Shown: in pieces, positions 1-10,562 of the stretch
How the letters are laid out: each line of letters starts with the position of its first letter
Position numbering within the stretch: position 1 is the stretch's first letter
Source: an uncultured Sphingomonas sp.
Lineage (GTDB): Bacteria; Pseudomonadota; Alphaproteobacteria; Sphingomonadales; Sphingomonadaceae
NCBI RefSeq assembly: GCF_913777625.1
Contig: NZ_CAJYTI010000040.1
Coordinates: 186,001-250,000 of the forward strand
DNA: 64,000 bases
Direction of reading: 5' to 3'
Translations under genes and position numbers: made by a program
The notes under the pieces: generated by a model
What the model was told of the DNA's origin: nothing
What the model saw: only the letters and a program-made list of their open reading frames with translations
Databases searched by the model: none

Positions 1-414
1 CGCGCTGTTCGCCTGGCTGATCGTCAGCGTGCTGTTGCCCGAGACGATGCTGGTCAGCTTGAACGTGCCCAGCTTGAAGACCGGCGCACTGGCCGTGCCG
101 GTGAACAGTTCCGGACCCGCAAACTGGGTGAAGCCGAGCGGCGTTCCGTTGATGTTGAGGCTGGCGAGCAGGAAGGTCCCGAAGCTGACGTCCCCGAACC
201 CCTTGGTGCCGTCATAGATCCCGGCGACATGGGTGAAACCGATGCGTTCGCCGACGAAGCTGGAGCTGCTGTCATCCGGCCCCTTGCCGAGATCGATCGA
301 GAAGCTGGCATTCTTCGATCCGGACAAGCTAAATAGGTAGGTAGCAGCATTGGCACTCCCACAAGTAACCGACACCATCGACACAACCGCAGCAAATTTG
401 ATCATCTTCCGCAT
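1..414 (-). CDS. Secreted hypothetical protein, C-terminus beyond the window
   Basis: The gene runs off the left edge; 138 residues are visible. The ATG at 414 follows a GGAAGGGA-like ribosome binding site. Residues 1-23 form a signal peptide (charged MRKMIK, hydrophobic core, SANA cleavage region). The mature part begins AATYLFSLSGS and is rich in Ser, Thr and Gly with a beta-strand look. Sphingomonad PEP-CTERM surface proteins often begin this way, so a C-terminal sorting signal outside the window is plausible but not visible. No enzymatic motif is seen. Low-GC DNA follows upstream of the start. Confidence 0.7.
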   Translation of the reverse strand, partial: MRKMIKFAAVVSMVSVTCGSANAATYLFSLSGSKNASFSIDLGKGPDDSSSSFVGERIGFTHVAGIYDGTKGFGDVSFGTFLLASLNINGTPLGFTQFAGPELFTGTASAPVFKLGTFKLTSIVSGNSTLTISQANSA

Positions 415-666
415 GAAATATTCCCTTCCATCAAATAAAATATCGCGCGCTGTTGAGGAGATATTCTCGAGATCCGGAGATCGTCAAAGACTATATTTTT
501 TTATTCGATGCATCTGATCAGACTGGATTTTCGTATGCGGGGATATTTGTATCAGATCGAGAATGCGCGCCTTTGATTTCTGCAGTGCATCCGTTCCCAA
601 CCGCGCGCTCGTATGTCTGCTGTCGGCACGTGCCTGCGCGCCGATACGACCCGAGAAGGAAGGCCG
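415..666. other. Divergent intergenic region, comparatively AT-rich
   Basis: This gap separates the leftward secreted-protein gene from the rightward DoxX-like gene. It contains AT-rich stretches (a run of T near 500 and TATTTGTATC near 543) that fit promoters in both directions. I found no convincing coding sequence, tRNA or strong hairpin. Confidence 0.4.
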
Positions 667-1086
667 ATGACGACCCACACCGCGAGTGCCCCGAGGACCC
701 GGATGGGTCTGCGCATCCTCCTGACTGCCCTCTATGCGGTCGCCGGTGCGATGCACCTGCTGCGACCCCATGGCTTCGAACAGATCGTGCCCGGCTGGGT
801 ACCCTGGCCGCACCAGACGGTACTGGTCACCGGCGTGGCGGAGCTGCTGGGCGCGGTCGGGTTGTGGATCGCGCCGCTGCGCTGGTGGGCCGCGCTCGGG
901 CTCGCCGCCTATGCGGTCGCGGTCTACCCTGCCAATATCAAGCATGCGGTCGATCATGTCGTGATCAGCGGCGTGGCGCTCGACTGGCGCTATCATGTGC
1001 CGCGCCTGCTGTTGCAGCCGCTGCTGGTATGGGCGGCATTGTTCGCCGGCGGCGTGACGGACTGGCCGTGGCGCAGGCGGCATTGA
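667..1086 (+). CDS. DoxX-like integral membrane protein
   Basis: A 139-residue protein with about four hydrophobic segments (roughly residues 14-32, 46-66, 70-90 and 108-130), the fold size and pattern of the DoxX family. The family contains small inner-membrane proteins of mostly unknown role, some linked to quinone- or thiol-dependent redox processes. I prefer the ATG at 667 because AAGGAAGG lies just upstream; an ATG at 613 would add a polar 18-residue leader. Conserved-looking motifs are AMHLLRPHGFEQIVPGWVP and YPANIKHAVDH. The next gene follows within about 25 bases. The specific function is unknown. Confidence 0.75.
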   Translation: MTTHTASAPRTRMGLRILLTALYAVAGAMHLLRPHGFEQIVPGWVPWPHQTVLVTGVAELLGAVGLWIAPLRWWAALGLAAYAVAVYPANIKHAVDHVVISGVALDWRYHVPRLLLQPLLVWAALFAGGVTDWPWRRRH

Positions 1087-1111
1087 CCGACCTCACGCCG
1101 CCAGCCGCGTT

Positions 1112-1387
1112 TTGCGTCCTCCCCAGATCGGGGAGCGCTATGCCGACGGCATCGAGATGAAATACCTCTGGGACGGCGAGACGTTCCTGCTGCGCTGCGA
1201 ACCAGGTGCGGTGATTCCGCCGCACGGCCATGACGTGAACGAGCATCCCCTCGTCGTGTCCGGCGATCTTCTGGTCAACGGCATCCGCTTCGGCGTCGGC
1301 GATTATCACACCATGCGCACCGGAACCTGGCACGAGGATGCCCGCACCGAAGGCGGCTGCATCCTGTTCGTCCAGTCCCGCGCCTGA
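1112..1387 (+). CDS. Small cupin-domain protein
   Basis: A single cupin barrel of up to 91 residues. The first cupin motif is visible as PGAVIPPHGHDVNEHPLVVSG (His, His and Glu as potential metal ligands), followed by the second motif around DYHTMRTGTWHED. Such stand-alone cupins bind small ligands or metals; no substrate can be named. The start is uncertain: TTG at 1112 gives the full length, ATG at 1157 (MKYLW) gives a shorter product that still holds both motifs. It lies just after the DoxX-like gene on the same strand and may be co-transcribed. It converges on kdpE, about 19 bases away. Confidence 0.65.
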   Translation: MRPPQIGERYADGIEMKYLWDGETFLLRCEPGAVIPPHGHDVNEHPLVVSGDLLVNGIRFGVGDYHTMRTGTWHEDARTEGGCILFVQSRA

Positions 1388-1406
1388 CGCGGGCACGCGC
1401 GCCCGG

Positions 1407-2093
1407 CTATGCCGCGACCAGCCGGTATCCGACGCCGGGTTCGTTGACGATCAGCTGCGGCCGGGCCGGATCGGCCTCCAGCTTCTGACGCAGGTTGCGC
1501 ACCACGATCCGGAGATAATCGAGCTGCTGGACATGTGCCGGGCCCCACACGTCGCGGAGCAGCTGCCCGTGCGCGATCACCCGATCCGGATGGGCGGCAA
1601 GGATCGCCAGTACGCCATATTCCTTGGGGGCGAGATGCACCGCCTCGCGGTCCTTGCGCACCCGCCGGTGGAGCAAGTCGATCTCGACCGTGCCGATCGT
1701 CAGCTGCTCGCGTTCGGCCGAGCTCGCAATGCGGTGGCGAAGCGCGGTGCGCAGGCGCGCGAGCAGTTCCTCGGTATCGAACGGCTTGGTGCAGTAATCA
1801 TCAGCGCCGAGATCGAGGGCTGCGACCTTCTCGCTGGTCTCGGTCCGCGCCGAGACGACCATCACCGCCGCGCCGCCCGCCTTGGCCTGCTGGATCAACT
1901 CGATGCCGTCGCGATCGGGCAGGCCGAGATCGAGCAGCACCGCATCGGGCTTGTCGATGCCGAAGGCGGCAATGGCCTCGCGCGCCGTCGCCGCCTCGAT
2001 CACCTGATGGCCTGCGCGGGCAAGCGCCCCGCGCAGCAGCCGCCGGATATGGCTGTCGTCCTCGACGATCAGCACCTTGGTTGCGCTCGCCAT
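1407..2093 (-). CDS. kdpE: KDP operon response regulator KdpE
   Basis: An OmpR/PhoB-type response regulator of 228 residues. The receiver domain (about 5-118) has acidic pocket E11-D12-D13, the phospho-acceptor D55 in VLLDLGLPD and the conserved lysine in YCTKPF. The C-terminal winged helix (about 130-226) ends in GVGYRLV. KdpE is activated by KdpD under potassium limitation or high osmolarity and switches on kdpFABC. Here it is the last gene of the kdp transcript, 8 bases after kdpC, whereas kdpD is on the opposite strand at the far end of the locus. Identification rests on sequence style and on the surrounding kdp genes. Confidence 0.93.
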   Translation of the reverse strand: MASATKVLIVEDDSHIRRLLRGALARAGHQVIEAATAREAIAAFGIDKPDAVLLDLGLPDRDGIELIQQAKAGGAAVMVVSARTETSEKVAALDLGADDYCTKPFDTEELLARLRTALRHRIASSAEREQLTIGTVEIDLLHRRVRKDREAVHLAPKEYGVLAILAAHPDRVIAHGQLLRDVWGPAHVQQLDYLRIVVRNLRQKLEADPARPQLIVNEPGVGYRLVAA

Positions 2094-2101
2094 GGCTTCG
2101 C

Positions 2102-2674
2102 TTAGCGAGCGCCGCCCTGCCGGTCGAGCGCCAGATTGAGCGCGAGCACGTTGACGCGCGGCTCACCGATCAGCCCGAGCAGCGGCGTCTGCACGTTCGC
2201 GTCGACCAGCTGCGCGACGCGATCCGCCGGAATGCCGCGCGCCTTGGCGATGCGGGCGACCTGGAAGCGGGCGGCGACCGGGCTGATCTCGGGATCGAGG
2301 CCCGAGGCCGATGCCTGGAGCAGGTCGGCCGGCGCGTCCGCGCCGAGGCGCTTCTGATCGGCGGTCACCCGGTCGATCAGCTTCTTCGAAGCCGGGCCGA
2401 GATTGGAGCCCCCCGACGCCAGCGGATCATAGCCATTGCCCGCCGCCGAGGGACGCCCGTGAAAGTAGCGGGCGCCGGCGAAGTTCTGGCCGAGCAACAT
2501 CGAGCCGCGCAGTTTGCCGGCATCGTCGCGGATCAGCGAGCCATTGGCCTGCGCCGGGAAGAGCAGTTGCCCCGCCCCGGTCAGCACCAGCGGATAGACG
2601 ATGCCGAGCAGCGCCGCGAAGACGAGGGTGAGCAGGATGGACGGACGAAGCGCGGAGACGAGATCGGAACGCAT
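2102..2674 (-). CDS. kdpC: Potassium-transporting ATPase subunit C (KdpC)
   Basis: The 190-residue single-span subunit of the KdpFABC potassium pump. One N-terminal transmembrane helix (about residues 13-34, LTLVFAALLGIVYPLVLTG) anchors a periplasmic domain. Hallmarks are GYDPLASGGSNLGP and DRVAQLVDANVQTPLLGLIGEPRVN (shown only as motifs), both typical of KdpC. KdpC joins the KdpA channel and KdpB ATPase and is needed for high-affinity uptake. It is not directly adjacent to kdpB as is usual: a 273-residue outer-membrane-type gene sits between them. kdpE follows at once. Confidence 0.95.
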   Translation of the reverse strand: MRSDLVSALRPSILLTLVFAALLGIVYPLVLTGAGQLLFPAQANGSLIRDDAGKLRGSMLLGQNFAGARYFHGRPSAAGNGYDPLASGGSNLGPASKKLIDRVTADQKRLGADAPADLLQASASGLDPEISPVAARFQVARIAKARGIPADRVAQLVDANVQTPLLGLIGEPRVNVLALNLALDRQGGAR

Positions 2675-2685
2675 GGCTTTCCTCC

Positions 2686-3507
2686 TCAGAAGCGGGTGGA
2701 AATGCCCAGATAGACCTGGGCATCGGGGGTGGCCTGGTTCAGGCCGAAATTGGCACCGAGATCGAGCTGGAGCGTCGGGCGCAGCAGATAGCTGGCGGCG
2801 ATGTCCGCAGAGGTCTGGGTGACGTAGCCAGCGGGGTCGAAGTTGCGGGCGGCCCAGAACTCCCCGATCAGCGTGAACTGCGGCGTGATCGCCTTGCCGA
2901 GATTGACGGTGCCGACCAGTTGCGCGTGATGACCGTGCCCGTCGCTGTCGGCAAGGATGTCGCCCTCGGGGCCGAAAGTGAGCGTGAACCCCTTGGGCAG
3001 CGCGATGTTGACCGGCACGGCCACGCCGCCCTCGGTCTCGCCATTGCCGATGCCCGTCTTCGCCGTGGGGATCTTCACGAAGGGCAACAGCGCGATCTGC
3101 ACCTGCCCCGCCGGATCCGTGAGCCGCTGCTTCAACCGCAGCGTGAGATCGCCGACGCCGTGCAGCGTCTGGGTGCCGGTGGCGGTGCGGGTGCGCACCG
3201 TTTCATAGGGGGCGATGCTCGCCTCGATATCGGTCGAGCCGGTAAGGCCGACTTTGAGCGTAGGGTTGGTATAGAGGATCGTGTCGACGCGGGTATCGCC
3301 CGCATCGGCGCGGGTCCAGTTGCCGATGTCGGTCTCCAGCTGGACCATGCCCTGCGGCACGGTGCAGGCGAAGTTCGACTTGGTGGGGCGGTCGGTGCAG
3401 AGCGCCGGTGCGGATGCCGCCGCCGGGGTAGCCGGCACGCTGTCCTGCGCGAAGGCCGGAGCGGCGACGACGGTGAACGACGCGAACGAAAGAAACGTAC
3501 GGAACAT
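2686..3507 (-). CDS. Outer-membrane beta-barrel transporter-like protein inserted in the kdp operon
   Basis: A 273-residue exported protein. The ATG at 3507 opens a signal peptide ending AAPAFAQD (about residue 21). The mature chain alternates polar and aromatic residues in amphipathic strands and ends in VYLGISTRF, a terminal phenylalanine typical of outer-membrane barrels. The overall look fits the transporter family once called phenol/MetA-pathway outer-membrane proteins (PF13557), but the substrate is unknown. It lies 14 bases after kdpB and 11 before kdpC on the same strand, so it is probably co-expressed with the potassium pump; a passage for ions through the outer membrane is a guess from context. 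Confidence 0.75.
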   Translation of the reverse strand: MFRTFLSFASFTVVAAPAFAQDSVPATPAAASAPALCTDRPTKSNFACTVPQGMVQLETDIGNWTRADAGDTRVDTILYTNPTLKVGLTGSTDIEASIAPYETVRTRTATGTQTLHGVGDLTLRLKQRLTDPAGQVQIALLPFVKIPTAKTGIGNGETEGGVAVPVNIALPKGFTLTFGPEGDILADSDGHGHHAQLVGTVNLGKAITPQFTLIGEFWAARNFDPAGYVTQTSADIAASYLLRPTLQLDLGANFGLNQATPDAQVYLGISTRF

Positions 3508-3521
3508 GGTGGTCCAGATCC

Positions 3522-5540
<2,019 letters not shown>

Positions 5541-5552
5541 TGCTTGTCGTCC

Positions 5553-7256
5553 TCAGAAGAGCTGGCCGCGAAGCAGCGTGACGTGATCGGCGATCGGCCC
5601 CAGCGCCAGGCTCGGCAGGAAGGTGAGCCCGCCCAGGATCAGGATGATGCCGACGAGCAGCCCCACCCACAGCACGCCCGTGGTCGGGAAGGCGCCGACG
5701 CCACCGGCCGCATGCTTCTTGGCGGCGAGGCTGCCGGCGATCGCCAGCACCGGCACGATCACGAAGAAGCGACCGAGCCACATCGCGATCCCGAGCATGG
5801 CGTTGTAGAAGGGCGTGTTCGCCGAGAGGCCGGCAAAGGCCGAGCCGTTGTTGCCGGTCGCGGAGGTGAAGGCGTAGAGGATTTCCGAGAAGCCGTGCGG
5901 GCCGTTGTTGGCGATGCCCGCAAGGCCCGCCGGCAGCACCGAGGCGAGCGCCGCGCCGCCCAGGATGCAGAGCGGCAGCACCGCGACGGCGAGCACCGCC
6001 AGCTTCACTTCGCGCGCCTCAATCTTCTTGCCGACATATTCGGGGGTGCGCCCCACCATCAGCCCGGCGACGAACACCGCGAGGATGGCGAACAGCAGGA
6101 AGCCGTAGATGCCTGCGCCGACGCCGCCGACGACGATCTCGCCGAGCTGGATGTTGAACAGCGGGATCAGGCCGCCCAGCGCGGTGAAGCTGTCATGCAT
6201 CGCGTTGACCGCGCCGCACGAGGCGGCCGTGGTAACGACCGCGAACAGCGAACTGGCGACGATGCCGAAGCGGGTTTCCTTGCCCTCCATGTTCGCGCCG
6301 GCGACATGGATCGCATGCAACGCCGGGTTGCCGGCCGATTCCGCCGCATAGGTGACGGCGACACCGCCGAGGAACAGCACCGCCATCGCGGCGAGGATCG
6401 CCCAGCCCTGGCGCGTGTCGCCCACGGCCTTGCCGAAGGTCCAGGTGAGGCCGACGCCGACGAGGAAGATCGACAGCATCTGCACCAGGTTGGTCAGCGC
6501 GGTCGGGTTCTCGAACGGATGCGCCGAGTTGGCGTTGAAGAAGCCCCCCCCGTTGGTGCCGAGCATCTTGATCGCTTCCTGGCTGGCGACCGGGCCGAGC
6601 ACGATCGTCTGGCGCGCGCCTTCCAGCGTGGTGGCGTCGACGCTGCTGGCCAGCGTCTGCGGCACGCCGCAGGCGACGAGGAACAGCGCATAGATCAGGC
6701 AGGCCGGGATCAGCAGGTACAGCGTCACGCGGGTGAAATCGGCCCAGAAATTGCCAATGCCGCGCGCTTCCTTGCGGGCGAAGCCGCGGAACAGCGCGAA
6801 GGCGATGGCGATGCCGGTCGCCGCCGAGGTGAAGTTGTGGAGCGTCAGCCCCAGCGCCTGCGACAGGTTGGACAGCGTCGATTCGCCCGCATAGCCCTGC
6901 CAGTTGGTGTTGGTGGCAAAGCTGATCGCGGTGTTGAACGCGCCGTCGGCGTTCATGCCGGCAAGCCCGCGCGGGTTCCACGGCAGCACCGCCTGGAGGC
7001 GCAGCACCGCATAGGTGAGCACCGCGAGCGCGAGGTTGAACAGGATCAGGTGCAGCGCATAGGTGCGCCAGCCCTGCTCGGCGTTCGGATCGATGCCGCC
7101 GATGCGATAGATGCCGCTTTCGACGGGGCCGAGTACCCGATGGAGCGGGGTGCGACGGCCTTCGTAGAGCGCGAAGAGCCACAGGCCCATCGGCTTGGCC
7201 GCAGCCGCGAGGATGGCGACGAACAGGGCGATGAAGCCCCAGCCTTGGAGTGTCAT
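5553..7256 (-). CDS. kdpA: Potassium-transporting ATPase potassium-binding subunit KdpA
   Basis: The 567-residue channel-like subunit, close to the usual length of about 560. About ten hydrophobic segments are visible. Pore-loop regions typical of KdpA are present: TNTNWQGYAGES, TNGGGFFNANSAHPFENPT, SCGAVNAMHDSF and TSATGNNGSAFAGL, the four repeats that form the K+ selectivity filter. It binds K+ from the periplasm and passes it to the KdpB path. kdpF lies 10 bases upstream of its start and kdpB 12 bases downstream, so translation is probably coupled in one transcript. Confidence 0.97.
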   Translation of the reverse strand: MTLQGWGFIALFVAILAAAAKPMGLWLFALYEGRRTPLHRVLGPVESGIYRIGGIDPNAEQGWRTYALHLILFNLALAVLTYAVLRLQAVLPWNPRGLAGMNADGAFNTAISFATNTNWQGYAGESTLSNLSQALGLTLHNFTSAATGIAIAFALFRGFARKEARGIGNFWADFTRVTLYLLIPACLIYALFLVACGVPQTLASSVDATTLEGARQTIVLGPVASQEAIKMLGTNGGGFFNANSAHPFENPTALTNLVQMLSIFLVGVGLTWTFGKAVGDTRQGWAILAAMAVLFLGGVAVTYAAESAGNPALHAIHVAGANMEGKETRFGIVASSLFAVVTTAASCGAVNAMHDSFTALGGLIPLFNIQLGEIVVGGVGAGIYGFLLFAILAVFVAGLMVGRTPEYVGKKIEAREVKLAVLAVAVLPLCILGGAALASVLPAGLAGIANNGPHGFSEILYAFTSATGNNGSAFAGLSANTPFYNAMLGIAMWLGRFFVIVPVLAIAGSLAAKKHAAGGVGAFPTTGVLWVGLLVGIILILGGLTFLPSLALGPIADHVTLLRGQLF

Positions 7257-7266
7257 GCGGCCCTCC

Positions 7267-7356
7267 TCAAAAACGCTCGGGCCGCAGCAGCACCGCGACC
7301 AGATAGACGAGCAGCGCGAGTGCGGTCGCGCCGGCGAGCATCAGGTGCAGGCCCAT
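7267..7356 (-). CDS. kdpF: Potassium-transporting ATPase subunit F (KdpF), 29 residues
   Basis: A 29-codon reading frame from ATG 7356 to TGA 7267. The product MGLHLMLAGATALALLVYL continues with one hydrophobic helix and ends LLRPERF. The pattern of one transmembrane helix followed by a short R-P-E-[RK]-F tail is the signature of KdpF, the small subunit that stabilises the Kdp complex. Its place 10 bases before kdpA confirms the call. It is too short for ordinary ORF cut-offs. Confidence 0.92.
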   Translation of the reverse strand: MGLHLMLAGATALALLVYLVAVLLRPERF

Positions 7357-7359
7357 CGC

Positions 7360-7443
7360 TCAGGCCTTCACGCACAGCTGGACGAAGGCCAGCGTCAGCA
7401 GGAACAGCCCGCCGAGCGCGGCGAGCCAGAGAATGTCGGACAT
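7360..7443 (-). CDS. 27-residue single-helix membrane peptide leading the kdp operon
   Basis: A short frame from ATG 7443 to TGA 7360 encodes MSDILWLAALGGLFLLTLAF followed by VQLCVKA. It is one transmembrane helix with an acidic start and basic end. It ends 3 bases before the kdpF start and reads as the first gene of the kdp transcript. The size and topology resemble KdpF, but it lacks the RPE-F tail, so I do not call it a second KdpF. It may be an accessory small subunit or leader peptide. Support comes from tight spacing, a plausible GGGGTT-free but purine-containing leader, and a clean hydrophobic pattern; there is no similarity search behind it. Confidence 0.65.
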   Translation of the reverse strand: MSDILWLAALGGLFLLTLAFVQLCVKA

Positions 7444-7829
7444 GGGGTTGGCCCTTGCTTACGCCGCCGGGTGGCGGCCTTGGGCGCGATCTAGTGCGGT
7501 GCGCCGTTAAGCTTCGACGGTGAAACCGGCCACCGGCATTAAGATTCCATATAGTCGGGCGACGGAGCGTGGCGTTCGGCTGCCGGTTCGGCGTATCGGG
7601 AGGGCCATGCTCCTCGTTGGATAGGATGATCGCGAATGGATTGCGGGTCGGCGCCTGCCACACACCTTCGTCATTCCCGCGGAGGCGGGAATCCATTTCC
7701 CTGTTCGCTGGGGGAAGGAACCGCGGCACCAGCGCCAATGGATCCCCGCCTCCGCGGGGATGACGGCTTGGTACGTCGTACCCGCACGCACCCGCGCAAG
7801 GATTCCCCGATCCGACCGAGGCCCGTCCA
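7444..7829. promoter_or_regulatory. Divergent kdp control region between kdpFABC-E and kdpD
   Basis: This 386-base gap must hold promoters for both the leftward kdp structural operon and rightward kdpD. An AT-richer patch lies at about 7536-7556 (around CATTAAGATTCCATATAG), the likeliest core-promoter zone; I cannot define a KdpE site by eye. The right part is occupied by a REP pair (7669-7765) that would lie in the kdpD leader. No coding sequence beyond short shadows is seen. Confidence 0.5.
7669..7765. repeat. Dispersed palindromic REP pair, copy 1
   Basis: Two inverted hairpin units face each other. The left reads GTCATTCCCGCGGAGGCGGG plus AATCCA, the right ends TCCCCGCCTCCGCGGGGATG plus ACG. 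Each unit is itself a hairpin, and together they make a roughly 97-base paired element. The same architecture recurs at 26170-26265 and 38295-38389. This copy lies upstream of kdpD, where its RNA hairpins would fall in the leader. Confidence 0.9.
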
Positions 7830-10448
7830 TTGAACGACCGCCCCAATCCCGATGCGCTGCTGCGCGAAGCCCGGCGCGAGACGCGCGGGCGGCTGAAGAT
7901 CTTCCTCGGCGCGGCGCCGGGCGTCGGCAAGACCTTCGAGATGCTGCGCGAGGGTGCCGAGCGGCTGCGCGCCGGCACCGATGTGGTGGTCGGCGTGGTC
8001 GAGACGCATGGCCGCGCCGAGACCGAGGCGCTGGTCGCGCCCTTCGAGGTGCTCCCCCGCAAGGCCGTCGAGCATCAGAGCCACCGGCTGGAGGAGATGG
8101 ATCTCGACGCGATCCTCGCCCGCCGCCCGGCCTTGGTGCTGGTCGACGAACTCGCCCACACCAACGCCCCCGGCTGCCGCCATCCCAAGCGCTGGCAGGA
8201 CGTGGAGGAACTCCGCGACGCCGGCATCCATGTCTACACCACGCTCAACGTCCAGCATGTCGAAAGCCTCAACGACGTGGTGGCGAGCGTCACACGCGTG
8301 CGGGTGCGCGAGACCGTGCCCGACGCGATCTTCGACGATGCCGAGATCGAGCTGGTCGACCTGCCGCCGGACGAGTTGATCGACCGGCTGAAGGAGGGCA
8401 AGGTCTATGTGCCCGCGGAAGCCAGCCGGGCACTGGCGCATTTCTTCTCCAAGGCCAATCTCTCCGCGCTACGCGAAATGGCGCTGCGCCGCGCCGCGCT
8501 CAGTGTCGATCGGGCGATGCTCGACCATCTCGATGCGCTGGCGGTGCCCGGCACCTTCGCCGCGGGCGAGCGCGTGCTGGTGGCGGTGAGCGAGCTGCCC
8601 GGCGGCGATGCGCTGGTACGCGCCGGCAAGCGGCTGGCGGACGCGCTGAAGGCGAGCTGGCAAGTCGTCTTCATCGAGACGCCGCGCGCCGAGCGCTTCC
8701 ACGCCGACCAGCGCCGCCGCGTCGCCGAAACCCTGCAGCTGGCGAGCAGCCTGGGCGCCACCGTCGCTACCGTCCCCGCAGCGACCGTGATCGACGGCCT
8801 GCGTACCCACCTGACCGGCATGCGCGCCACGCAGTTGGTGATCGGCCGCTCGCGCCGCAGCTGGTGGTTCGAGCTGCGGCACGGATCGGTGGTGGAGTCG
8901 CTGCTGCGCGCGACGGACGGCGTGGCGGTGCATGTCCTGCCGGCCGCCGAGGAGCGCGCCCGCGAGCGGCAACGAGGGCACCTCCCCGCGCTTGGCCGCT
9001 GGCAGGAGCATCTGGTCGGCGCGCTGGCCGTGGCGCTGACCGTGGCGCTGGGCAAGGTCACGCTGCCCCTGATCGGTGCCGGCGGCACCGACCTGCTGTT
9101 CCTGCTGCCGGTAATCCTGATCGCCTTTCGCTATGGCTTCGGGCCCGGCGTGTCGACGGCAGCGATGGCGGGCCTCGCCTACAACTTCTTCTTCCTGCCA
9201 CCGCTCTACACCTTCACGATCGGCGACCCGCAGAGCGTGCTGACCTTCTTCGTGCTGGAGGCGATCGCGCTGTTCACCGCCAACCTCACCGCAAGGCTGC
9301 GCACTCGCGCGACGCTGGGTACCCGCAGCGCGCAGGAGAATGCCGCGGTCGCCGCGTTCGGCCAGGCGCTCGCCCGTGCCTCGGACACCGAGACCACCAG
9401 CCGCGTGGTGTGCGAGGAGGTCGCGCGGCTGCTCGACCTGTCGGTCGTCCTGCTCACCCGCCGCGAGGGCATGCTCGAACGGATCGCCAGCTGTCCGGAG
9501 GATGCCCCACCGCTCGGCGCCGTCGACCATGCCGCCGCGGAATGGGCGTGGAGCAGCGGCGAGGCGGGCGGTGTCGGCACCGGCACGCTGATCGCTGCCG
9601 ACTGGCAGTTCCACCCCCTGCGCACCAGCATGGGCGTGCTCGCCGTGCTCGGCCTCGCCGCGCCGGACGGACGCGAGCCGATCACCGCGGACCGCGCGCT
9701 GCTGCTCTCCACCCTGCTCGGCCAGGCGGCGCTGGCGCATGAGCGGCTGCGGCTGGAGCAGGACGTCCGCGAAGTCTCGGTCCTGCGCGAGCGCGACCGG
9801 CTGCGCGCGGCGCTGCTCTCCTCGATCGGGCACGACCTGCGCACCCCGCTCACCTCGGTCGCGGCGGCAGTGGACGCGCTCGCCGCCGCGCACCCGGACG
9901 AGACCGCGACCGGCATCGCCCGCGCCGAGGTTGCCCGGCTGCGACGCTTCCTCGACAATCTGGTCGACATGGTGCGCATCGATGCCGGCGCGATCGCCCT
10001 GAGCCTCGAGCCGATCGACCTCACCGACGCGGCCGCCGCCGCCGTGCACGACCTGCGCGACGTCCTGGCCGGGCGCCAACTCGTGCTGCGCGTGCCGCCG
10101 GACCTGCCGCTGGTCCGCGCCGACCCGCGGCTGCTCCACCACATCCTGCTCAACCTGCTCTCGAACGCGGCGGTGCATGGCGGCGACGGCGCGATCGAGA
10201 TCCTCGGCGAACGCCGCCCGGACGCGGTACGGCTGGCAGTGCGCGACCACGGCCCCGGGCTGCCCCCCGGCGAGGAGGCCAGCATCTTCGAGACCTTCGC
10301 GCGCGGGACGGGCAGCGACCGCGCCGGCGGCAGCGGCCTGGGCCTCGCCATCGCCAAGGGCTTCGCCACTGCGATGGGCGCGCCTATCCGCGCCATGGAC
10401 GCGGACGGCGGCGGCGCGCTGTTTGCCGTCGACCTCCAACCCGTCTGA
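7830..10448 (+). CDS. kdpD: Potassium sensor histidine kinase KdpD
   Basis: An 872-residue membrane sensor kinase that phosphorylates KdpE. The N-terminal KdpD domain begins with Walker A GAAPGVGKT at residues 27-35 and a Walker B-like LVLVDELAHTNAPG near 105-120. A USP-like domain follows (about 245-370), then four close transmembrane helices (about 395-490), a GAF-like region, and the kinase core with H668 in SSIGHDLRTPLTS. The N box is HILLNLLSNAAVHG and the G boxes are DHGPGLPPGE and GSGLGLAIAKG. The start is TTG at 7830, which gives the normal KdpD N-terminus. It is transcribed away from the kdpFABC genes, separated from its partner kdpE by the whole operon. Confidence 0.95.
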   Translation: MNDRPNPDALLREARRETRGRLKIFLGAAPGVGKTFEMLREGAERLRAGTDVVVGVVETHGRAETEALVAPFEVLPRKAVEHQSHRLEEMDLDAILARRPALVLVDELAHTNAPGCRHPKRWQDVEELRDAGIHVYTTLNVQHVESLNDVVASVTRVRVRETVPDAIFDDAEIELVDLPPDELIDRLKEGKVYVPAEASRALAHFFSKANLSALREMALRRAALSVDRAMLDHLDALAVPGTFAAGERVLVAVSELPGGDALVRAGKRLADALKASWQVVFIETPRAERFHADQRRRVAETLQLASSLGATVATVPAATVIDGLRTHLTGMRATQLVIGRSRRSWWFELRHGSVVESLLRATDGVAVHVLPAAEERARERQRGHLPALGRWQEHLVGALAVALTVALGKVTLPLIGAGGTDLLFLLPVILIAFRYGFGPGVSTAAMAGLAYNFFFLPPLYTFTIGDPQSVLTFFVLEAIALFTANLTARLRTRATLGTRSAQENAAVAAFGQALARASDTETTSRVVCEEVARLLDLSVVLLTRREGMLERIASCPEDAPPLGAVDHAAAEWAWSSGEAGGVGTGTLIAADWQFHPLRTSMGVLAVLGLAAPDGREPITADRALLLSTLLGQAALAHERLRLEQDVREVSVLRERDRLRAALLSSIGHDLRTPLTSVAAAVDALAAAHPDETATGIARAEVARLRRFLDNLVDMVRIDAGAIALSLEPIDLTDAAAAAVHDLRDVLAGRQLVLRVPPDLPLVRADPRLLHHILLNLLSNAAVHGGDGAIEILGERRPDAVRLAVRDHGPGLPPGEEASIFETFARGTGSDRAGGSGLGLAIAKGFATAMGAPIRAMDADGGGALFAVDLQPV

Positions 10449-10562
10449 ACCGCAGCGCATCGAAACATCCAGATTTCGCGGCGTAGATCCGGATCGGACT
10501 TGCCACGCTGCGTTGCAATGAACATGGTGCCAACAAAGCTAAGGCAGCGAATTATTTGAGGC

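Noticed and set aside
453..1160. 235-codon plus-strand frame overlapping the DoxX-like gene
   Set aside because: The translation is Arg/Pro/Ala-rich with no membrane or domain pattern, whereas the DoxX-like frame has clear helices and a good ribosome binding site.
1391..1406. Small GC hairpin between the cupin gene and kdpE
   Set aside because: Only a five-base stem with no U tract; too weak to call a terminator.
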